A DNA stretch of 64,000 nucleotides from Acinonyx jubatus (taxonomy: Eukaryota > Chordata > Mammalia > Carnivora > Felidae): positions 142,683,839-142,747,838 of the forward strand of contig NC_069383.1 of the NCBI RefSeq assembly GCF_027475565.1, given 5' to 3'. Of the stretch, positions 57,000 to 64,000 are shown one piece after another. Numbering within the stretch: position 1 is the stretch's first letter; the number at the start of each line of letters is the position of its first letter. The notes below the pieces were generated by a model. That model had not been told where the DNA came from. It saw only the letters and a program-made list of their open reading frames with translations, and made no database searches. Position numbers and translations under genes: made by a program.

Positions 57000-58150
57000 T
57001 GAGTGGTGAGATTACGTGTGATTTTACTTTATTCTCTATGCATTTCTCTATTGTTTAGTTTTCTACAATGAGCAGGAATTGCATTTTAATAAGAACTAAG
57101 AACTGTGAATAACTTTCTATGTTTTAGACTACAGACACACATATTTGGAAAACTAAGTCTCTGTGATCAGCACTTTGCTTTACAATCTCAACAGTGAACC
57201 ACGAGAAATAATAAAAATCAGAGTGGTATTCCTCCAAAAGCATTCATTGAAAGAACATGGAAGCACCTCCTTAGTTTATAATCTTTGTGTTCTCCTCCAT
57301 GTACCCAATGTATATTCTTGGGGTGAGTCCCATCAAGGAAGCCTCTCTGAGTCCCTCTATCATATCAGCTTTAAAACTACTTGGGTCTATAGGTGGAGAT
57401 GAATTCATTTCTACTGATTGAAATAAAGGCTGCATCCATGTCTATCTACTCTGATTCTAAGCCTTCTGAATTCTATATCATGTGGCTTTGAATCAATGTC
57501 CCAGGGACAGAGTGAGACAAACCAGGTAGCGTGCTATATTTTCTGATCTAACTTCTGAATTCAATGCTTCTAATAATTCCCACGTCTATTCAACAGCCCC
57601 TTATCACAAAATAGCAAGATTTTCATTTTGAAGAGTACAAATACTGAGGTGGGGACCTACAGCCATAGGGAAATTTCAAGAGAAACAGATATATCCCAGA
57701 AACACTGTATGAAAGGCAATGCTCTCGATTTTAAACATTGATGTTCACAGAATTTTTTGTGATGATTGGTGATCTACTCCAACACAGAGGGGAAAAAAGT
57801 CTCTCAGAACAAAAATCAGAACTAATCTCCCATATCCACACAGAGAATATCAATACAAAATACAGGGTAGGAATAAAATGGAGGAGGTGGGAGATAATAG
57901 GAAGGATTAGAAAGCTGACTGGTTCAAAAGTCAGTGGAGTTAAAAATCAAGCTCCCCGTGTGAAACCACCTACTTGTCACCTATTGTTCCCTCCTTCTCT
58001 CAGTCCTAGTTTTCCTATCTCAAAAGTGATTTGCCTTCTGAATGTCACATTCTAAAATCACATCCTTGTTTCCACCTTGCACAAAACTCTTTAATTTCTC
58101 CAGCCTGAGATAGCAGACATGGGTTATTGGTAACCCCATCTTTCTCTCCC
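57000..58150. other. Unassigned intronic DNA
   Basis: No exon or nameable repeat. A 105-codon plus-strand frame at 57738-58055 has no recognised similarity. Confidence 0.4.
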
Positions 58151-58153
58151 TTT

Positions 58154-58227
58154 AGCTTCTACTCTGCCAAAGGGAAGCAGATCTTTCTGGGAAGCTTCTA
58201 CTCTGCCAAAGGGAAGTAGATCTTTCT
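58154..58227. repeat. 39-bp-period tandem duplication
   Basis: Two 35-bp copies (58154-58188 and 58193-58227) starting agcttctactctgccaaag are separated by 4 bp and differ at one position (c/t). This is a recent local duplication directly beside a young SINE insertion. Confidence 0.97.
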
Positions 58228-58246
58228 TTTAAAAAGGAAAAAGCAG

Positions 58247-58464
58247 GGGCGCCTGGGTGGCTCAGTTGGTTGAGCGTCTGACTTCAGCTCAGGTCATAAT
58301 CTCGTGGTCTGTGAGTTCGAGCCCTGCATCGGGCTCTGTGCTGACAGCTCAGAGCCTGGAGCCTGCTTTGGATTCTGTGTCTCCCTGTCTCTCTGCCCCT
58401 CCCATGCTCATGCTCTGTCTCTGTCTCTCAATAATAAACATTAAAAAAAATAAATAAAAAAAAT
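58247..58464 (+). mobile_element. Young felid CAN-SINE with perfect target duplication
   Basis: Full-length plus-strand copy starting 'gggcgcctgggtggctcag', retaining the CpG of gggcgcc and of the B-box region gagttcgagccc. Flanks aaaaggaaaaagcag are identical at 58232-58246 and 58465-58479. It is among the least diverged SINEs here. Confidence 0.97.
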
Positions 58465-58599
58465 AAAAGGAAAAAGCAGTTCAGACTCAAAAAGTTAATT
58501 AAAAAAAATTCTGAATGTTCAGTTAATCTAGGGTGACACCTGTAAACCATTTTTAACTAGCACAGTCAACTTCTACACAAGACCAAAGTAAAAAGTTTT

Positions 58600-59612
58600 A
58601 AAGGGTAAACACTATATTCCAGAGCCAGGAGCAAAACGAAACAGACTCACCTATAAAAGCCTAAGACCAAGGCACCAAAAAAGCAAAATGATCCCTGGTA
58701 ATTTAAATGCATAGTGCAATAAAACTTACCATTTTCCAGAAGAAGATAACAAAACCCAGGGCATCTATAATACACAATCCACACTATCAAGTGTGCAAAA
58801 ATTGCAATACATGTGAAGAAGCAGTAAAACGTGACAAAAAAGTCAAAAGAAAATTTACTCACTAAATACAAACTACTATATGACACAGGTATTAGACTTT
58901 GCAGATGTGTAGGTAATATGTTATATTCTTATATGTTAATGAGCCTAAAGCCATGGGCATATTGAGCAGAGAGATGGAGGAAACTTCAGTACAGACACAG
59001 AAACTATGTGAAAGAACCAGATACAATTCCTAAAATAGAAAGAATAAAATATCTGAAATCTAAAATTCCAATTTGAGTAGCATTAAAATCAGATTGTACA
59101 TATTAGAAAAAAAGATCAGTGAATTTGAGGTCAATAGCAGCCATCCAAACTGTAGAACAAGAGAGAAAAAAAATATTGAAACAAAAATGAATAGAACCCC
59201 AAAGGCAATGACATAGTACCAAACAGTCTAACAAATGTGTATTTGGAATCCCGGAGTCAAATAAAGAGAACATGGGTCAGAAAATACATAAAAGAAATAT
59301 TGACTGGCTTAAAATGGGAGAGAGGAATAGGGAGTATATTGTTGTAATGCATGGACACTACACATGAAATCATTTAATATTATGTGAAGGCAGACCATGA
59401 GAAATTAAAGGGGTATATTGTAAACCTTACTGCAACCACTGGAAATCCAAAAATGGTATAAATAATAAGGCAGTAGCAGGAAAAACTGGAATCGTAAGAC
59501 AATATAAAATAAGGTAGAATAAAAAAGAGGAAAAAAAAACAAATAAGAGGAACAAACAGAAAACAACCAGGAAGATGGCAGATTTTAAGCCAAACATATC
59601 AATAGTTGCATC
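58600..59612 (+). mobile_element. Old L1M element, 5' part (ORF1 region)
   Basis: The ORF1-type phrase 'aaagatcagtgaatttgaggtcaatagcagccatccaaactgtagaacaagagagaaaa...acaaaaatgaatagaa' and the pre-ORF2 phrase 'aagatggcagattttaagccaaacatatcaatagttgca' identify an L1MA/L1MB-type element in sense orientation. The segment between them is deleted relative to a complete L1. It continues after the nested younger L1 at 60651. It is antisense to CACNA2D3. Confidence 0.75.
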
Positions 59613-59629
59613 AAAAATAAATACCTAAA

Positions 59630-60650
59630 TAAAAAGCTGCACAGTGAAGGAAACAATCAACAAAACTAAAAGGCAACCTATAAAATGTGAGAAGATAGTT
59701 GCAAATGACCTATCTGATAAAGCGTTAGTATCTAAAATATATAAAGAACTTATAAAACTCAACACCCCCAAAATGAATAATCCAATTAAAAATAGGCAGA
59801 AGACATGAACAGACATTTCTCCAAAGAAGACATACAGCCGGCCAAAAGACACATGAGAAGATGCTCAACATCACTCATAATCAGGGGAATGAAAATTAAA
59901 ACTACAAGGATATATTACCTCACACCTATCAGAATGGCTAACATGAAAAACACAAGAAACAAGTGCTGGCAAAGATATGGAGAAAAAGGAATCTTCATGA
60001 ACTGTTGGTGGGAATGCAAACTGGTGCAGCTGCTCTGGAAGACAGTATGGAGGTTCCTCAAAAATTAAAAATAGAATTACCTTATAATCCAGCAATTGCA
60101 CTACTATTTACCCAAAGAACAAAAAAAAACACTAATTCAAAGGGATACATGCACCCTGATATTTATAGTAGCATTAGCAACAATAGCCAAGTTCTGGAAA
60201 GAGCCCAAATGCCTGACTGATGAATGAATAAGGAAGATGTGGTTTATGTATACAATGGAATATTAGCCATAAATAAGAATGAAACCTTGCCATTTACAAT
60301 GACATGGATAGATTTAGAGAGTATTATGTTAAGTGAAATAAGTCAGAGAAAGACAAATACCATATGATTTCACTCATTATGTGTAATGTAAGAAACAAAA
60401 CAAACGAAAAAAGGGAAAGAGAGAGAGAGGCAAATCAAGAAACAGACTCTTAACTATAGAGAACAAACTGATGGTTACCAGAGAGGAGGTGGGTGGGGGA
60501 TGGATGAAACAGGTAATGGGGATTAAGGAGGGCACCTGTCCTGATGAGCACAGGGTGATGTATAGAAGTGCTGAATTACTACACTGGACACCTGAAACTA
60601 ATATAATACTGTATGTTAACTAATTGGAATTAAAATAAAGACTTAAAAAT
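59630..60650 (+). mobile_element. Younger 5'-truncated carnivore L1 nested in the L1M
   Basis: It starts in ORF2 (peptide MNRHFSKEDIQPAKRHMRRC followed by the W-W-E-C/L-L-W-K region, with a frameshift near 60060) and ends with a carnivore-type 3' UTR (cacctgtcctgatgagcacaggg; ggacacctgaaactaat). The host L1M is interrupted between 'caatagttgcatc' and 'cctaaacatagcaattaaaag', which are adjacent in intact L1s. A target duplication of the type aaata(a)cctaaa is visible at 59619-59629 and 60651-60665. Confidence 0.93.
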
Positions 60651-61157
60651 AAATAAATAACCTAAACATAGCAATTAAAAGATAAAAGCTGACATATTAG
60701 ATAAAAATGTCAGATCCAACTATATCCTGTCTACAAGAAACCCACTTTAATTATAAACACATAGATAAGCTGAAAGTGAAGAGATTTTAAAAGATATACC
60801 ATGAAAATGCTAAAGAAAAGGAAGAGGGGTAGTTATATTAACAACCACCAAAGGACACAAAGTATACTTCCAGTGCAAGGAACAGTACAAGCTTAAAGAG
60901 GGACATCACAAAATGATAGGAGTCAACTCACCAGAAGTCATAACAATCCTAAATGTATATGTACCTAACAACCAGATGTCAAAGTAAATGAAGCAAAATC
61001 TAATGTGGACTAAAAAAAAAAATGCTAATCCAGAATGATAGTTGGAGACTGCAACATCCTATTCTTGATAGCAATAGAGCAAGTAGACAGAAATTCAGTA
61101 AGGGTATAGAAAATAGCTTTACCTATTGATATGTATAGAACACTCAACAACAGCACC

Positions 61158-61246
61158 GCACACACACACACCTCTCTCTCTCTCACTGTATATATATATA
61201 TACACATATATGTACATATATATATACACACACACCATATATATAT
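61158..61246. repeat. Compound (CA)n(CT)n(TA)n microsatellite
   Basis: CA run 61158-61171, CT run 61172-61184, TA/CA mixture 61188-61246. It replaces part of the L1 ORF2 endonuclease region. Prone to slippage and possibly length-variable. Confidence 0.93.
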
Positions 61247-61841
61247 CTTTTTTCAAGTCCATATGGAACATTCACCAAATTAGATCACGTTATGGGTCAA
61301 AAAGCAAATCTCTGCAAATTTAAAAGAACGAAAATTATACAAAGAATGTTCCCAAACCATAATGAAATTAAATCAAAAATCAATGACAGAAACATTTCTG
61401 GAAAATCCCCAAATATTCTCAAATTGAATAACACACTCCTAAATAACCCTAAGGTCAGAAAGGAAACTGCAGGGAAAATGAGAAAATATTCCGAATTTAA
61501 TGAACAATAAAATACATAACACATAAATATTTATCACAAATAAATATCTGTGGGATGAAGTTACACAAGGGCTACAAGGAAGATTTCTAGTAGTAGATGC
61601 TTATTTTATAAAAGAAGAAAGTGCTTACATCAATAATCTAAATTTCCATCATAAGACAAGGAAGAGAAAATTCAAAACACGAAGGACAAAGTAATAAAAC
61701 TAGAAGAACAATAAAATTGAGAACAAAAAACAACAGGGAAACAATAAAACTAAAAGCCAGTTTTTAAAAATGATCTACAAAACTAGCAAATCTCTAGTCT
61801 GTTTTTTGTTATCAAGTAAAAAAGAGAGAAGATGCAAACTA

Positions 61842-61896
61842 AAACTATCAGTTATGAGAAAGGAAGCAAAGAAACTATCAGTTATGAGAAAGGAAG
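61842..61896 (+). repeat. 30-bp in-frame tandem duplication inside L1 ORF2
   Basis: A unit starting aaactatcagttatgag occurs at 61842-61866 and again at 61872-61896, an exact 30-bp period with 25 identical bases. In the local frame it repeats the peptide K-L-S-V-M-R-K-E. It arose after the L1 died. Confidence 0.95.
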
Positions 61897-62099
61897 ATAT
61901 TATGATCTATAATAATACAGATATTATAAGGATAATAAGAGAAAACAGAAAACAACAGCCCATCCTTAAAACTGACAACATAGATAAACTAGACAAATTC
62001 CTTGAAAGATGCAAACTACCAAAGTACATTCAAAAAGAAGTAGTTAACTTCAATAGTCCTATATTGATTAAAGAAACTGAATTTGTAGTTAAATTTTCC

Positions 62100-62254
62100 A
62101 GGGCACCTGGGTGGCTCAGTTGGTCAAGGATCCAACTTCAGCTCAGGTCATGATCTCGAGGTTCATGAGTTTGAGCCCCACATCAGGATCACTGCTGTCA
62201 CACGAACTCTGCTTTGGATCCTCTGTCCCTCTCTCCCTCTGCCCTTCCCAACTC

Positions 62255-62296
<42 letters not shown>

Positions 62297-62338
62297 CCTC
62301 CCTCCATCTCTCTCTCTCAAAAATAAATTAACATTAAT
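62100..62338 (+). mobile_element. CAN-SINE with long (TC)n tract
   Basis: Head 'gggcacctgggtggctcagttgg', diverged middle, then an uninterrupted TC run at about 62257-62294 and tail 'aaaaataaattaacatt'. It inserted in L1M ORF2. The TC tract is probably length-polymorphic. Confidence 0.93.
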
Positions 62339-62972
62339 TTCTTTTTTCCTACAAAGAAATCACCATGCCCAGAAGTCTTCACTGGGAAGTTCTACCAAAC
62401 ATTTAAAGAAAAAATAAAATAGACTCTGCCAAAATTTTCTAGAATATAAGAGAAGGGAGAACATTTCACAAATCTTTTTATAAGGCCAGAATTATTCTGA
62501 TACAAAAACCAGACAACAATAATAATAAGAAAAGGACATCACACAACAATAGACCATAATAACATAGAGCAAAAATGCCTCAGCACAATAGTAGCAGTTT
62601 GAATCCAGCAATATATGAAAAGAAGAATACATTTTGACCAAGTATGGTTTACCCCAGGAATACAAGGCTGGTTCAAGATTCAAAAATCAATGTAATATAC
62701 TATATTAAAAGACTAAACTAGGCAAACTGTATGATGGATTATCAAGAAGGATGACAATTTTTTTTTTTTACAAACCTTTGTATTGTTTTGTGATAACAAA
62801 TTAGGAATAAAATGGAACTTCTTTAACCCAAAGAAGGGCATCTAATGAAGCTAATACCAGCCCTAATAATAAAATCGTAAATACTTTCTTTCTGTGATAT
62901 GACATGAGAAGGTTGTCTGCTCACATTCTCCCACTCAACATCACTCTGGAGGACCTAATCAGCAGAGTATGG

Positions 62973-62991
62973 CAAAAAAAAAAAAAAAAAA
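62973..62991. repeat. A19 homopolymer
   Basis: Uninterrupted run of 19 A inside old L1 sequence, followed by agaaaagaaat. Confidence 0.9.
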
Positions 62992-63254
62992 GAAAAGAAA
63001 TAAAAGCATACACATACAATTGTCTCTATACACTTATGACATCATTTTTCTACATAGAAAATCCTAAAGACTCCAGGAAAAGTAAGTAGAAGTTAACAAA
63101 TTAGCAACGTGCAGGATACAAGCTCAATCTGAAAAATCAATCATGTTTCTACATACTAGCAATGAAGAGTTGGGAATCAAAATGAAAAAAGTATCATCTA
63201 ACATGGCGGCTAAAGAAAAGGAAATATTTTGATATAACTATAACAAAATATTTG

Positions 63255-63463
63255 AGGGTCACCTGGGTGGCTCAGTCAGTTAATTGTCTGACTCTTGATT
63301 TTGGCTCAAGTCATGATCTCATGGTTTGTGGGTTTAAGCCCTGCATAGGGCTCCATGCTGCCATCATGGAACCTGCTGGGGATTCTCTCTCTCCCTTCCT
63401 CTCTGCCCCTCCCCTGCTCTTGCTCTCTCTCTCTCTCTCACAATAAATAAGTAAACTTAAAAG
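63255..63463 (+). mobile_element. CAN-SINE in L1M ORF2
   Basis: Head 'gggtcacctgggtggctcagtc', middle diverged, pyrimidine tract with (CT)9, tail 'caataaataagtaaac'. The surrounding L1 continues on both sides. No clear long target duplication. Confidence 0.92.
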
Positions 63464-63724
63464 AAATAGTTGTTAAATCTGTAAGCTAAAAACTATAAAA
63501 CACTGATGAAAGAAATCAAAGACCTAAATAAATAGAGATATACATATGTATGCCTATGGACTGAAAGAGTTACTGGCATTATGATGTTAACTCCTCCCAA
63601 ACTGAGTTATATAGTCAATCTAATTTTAAACAAAATCCCAGGAGAATTTTTGAATAGAAATTGACAAGTTTACTTCAAAATTTACATGGAAAGGCAAATG
63701 TACTAGAATAAACACAGGTATTTT

Positions 63725-63758
63725 GAAAAAGTAAAAAGTAAAAAGTAAAAAAAAAAAA
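63725..63758. repeat. (GTAAAAA)n-type simple repeat
   Basis: Three units of gtaaaaa followed by a run of A; small slippage-prone tract in L1 sequence. Confidence 0.85.
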
Positions 63759-64000
63759 GGTTAGGATACTTATTACCTGATTTCAAGATTTAATATAATG
63801 CCACAATAATCAAGACAGTTTTATACTGGAGAAGAGATAGACACATGCATCAACTGAATAATATAGAGTCCAGATATAGAAATATAGTAATTTGATTTTC
63901 AAAGAAGTAAAAAGGCAACTCAGTGGAGAAAGGATTCTTTTCAACAAGTGGTAATGTAATAATTGGATATCCATATACAAAAAAAAAAAAAAGAACCTCA

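Larger units (their letters stand above)
42929..58500 (-). other. Long intron of CACNA2D3 (3'-proximal part)
   Basis: Everything upstream of the exon at 42928 appears intronic. I looked for the next exon, which should end just before a residue set like C-S-K, and found no convincing match. The stretch holds old L1M, L2, MIR and MER5 fragments and felid SINEs, with repeat-poor intervals at 42.9-44.3, 48.2-49.98, 50.5-53.0, 53.7-55.9 and 57.0-58.15 kb. The intron probably continues to the window end through the L1 cluster described separately. Nested genes cannot be excluded but none is supported. Confidence 0.6.
60651..64000 (+). mobile_element. Old L1M ORF2 (endonuclease to reverse transcriptase), broken
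   Basis: In order: endonuclease phrase 'ctgtctacaagaaacccactttaa', 'aacaatcctaaatgtatatgtacctaacaacc', 'tagttggagactgcaac', 'catatggaacattcacc', 'aaatcaatgacagaaacatttctggaaaatccccaaat', then reverse-transcriptase phrases 'ttccttgaaagatgcaaactaccaaa', 'gaagttctaccaaacatttaaag', 'ggaatacaaggctggttcaa', 'tacatggaaaggcaaatg', running to the window edge. Interrupted by SINEs at 62100 and 63255 and a microsatellite at 61158. Many frameshifts and stops; no active protein. Confidence 0.9.

Noticed and set aside
61770..62153. 127-codon plus-strand frame
   Set aside because: Part of broken L1 ORF2 that runs into a SINE; not a gene.
2703..63463. tRNA genes suggested by tRNA-like heads of many repeats
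   Set aside because: These are tRNA-Lys-derived SINE heads with short poly-pyrimidine bodies and A tails; none folds as an intact tRNA gene with a proper acceptor stem by inspection.

Overview
The window is nuclear DNA from a mammal, almost certainly a cat-family (feliform) carnivore. The diagnostic signal is at least nineteen copies of a tRNA-Lys-derived CAN-SINE of the felid type (SINEC_Fc-like). These start near 'cctgggtggctcag', carry an internal CT-rich tract and end in an A-rich tail; many still have 12-17 bp target-site duplications. Old mammal-wide repeats (MIR, L2, MER5, MER20, hAT-Charlie, a Tigger MITE, a MaLR LTR and L1M) fill much of the rest. There are no prokaryotic genes, CRISPR arrays, rRNA or functional tRNA genes.

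One protein-coding gene is visible: the 3' end of CACNA2D3 (voltage-gated calcium channel auxiliary subunit alpha2delta-3) on the minus strand. Three coding exons are readable with proper splice signals: 42928-42818, 42601-42514 and the terminal exon 40274-40182 with its stop codon. A short 3' UTR follows, with an AATAAA signal at 39884-39879. Together the exons encode the last ~96 residues, ending in a GPI-anchor signal. I found no further exon between 42.9 and 64 kb, so that part is read as a long upstream intron. The 39.8 kb below the poly(A) signal is intergenic DNA downstream of the gene.

Layout. 1-31 kb: intergenic, a patchwork of L2/MIR/L1M fragments and felid SINEs, with repeat-free AT-rich stretches that look like possible conserved noncoding elements (1.8-2.3 kb, 28.2-28.5 kb). 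31.3-37 kb: a distinct block with no felid SINE, unusually high CpG (strongest 34.0-35.4 kb), scattered decayed direct repeats, ancient MIR/Charlie/MER20 copies and the longest open frame of the window (248 codons, minus strand, probably non-coding). 37-39.8 kb: a SINE nested in a Tigger MITE, then low-repeat DNA. 39.86-42.93 kb: end of CACNA2D3. 43-58 kb: intron with L1M/L2/MIR and SINE copies. 58.5-64 kb: an old L1M element in antisense orientation to the gene, into which a younger 5'-truncated L1 and further SINEs have inserted.

I do not see a previously undescribed biological system. The most unusual things are the CpG-retaining, SINE-free block at 31.3-37 kb and an apparent one-codon difference at the exon junction in CACNA2D3. 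Repeat boundaries and family names are read by eye and are approximate.
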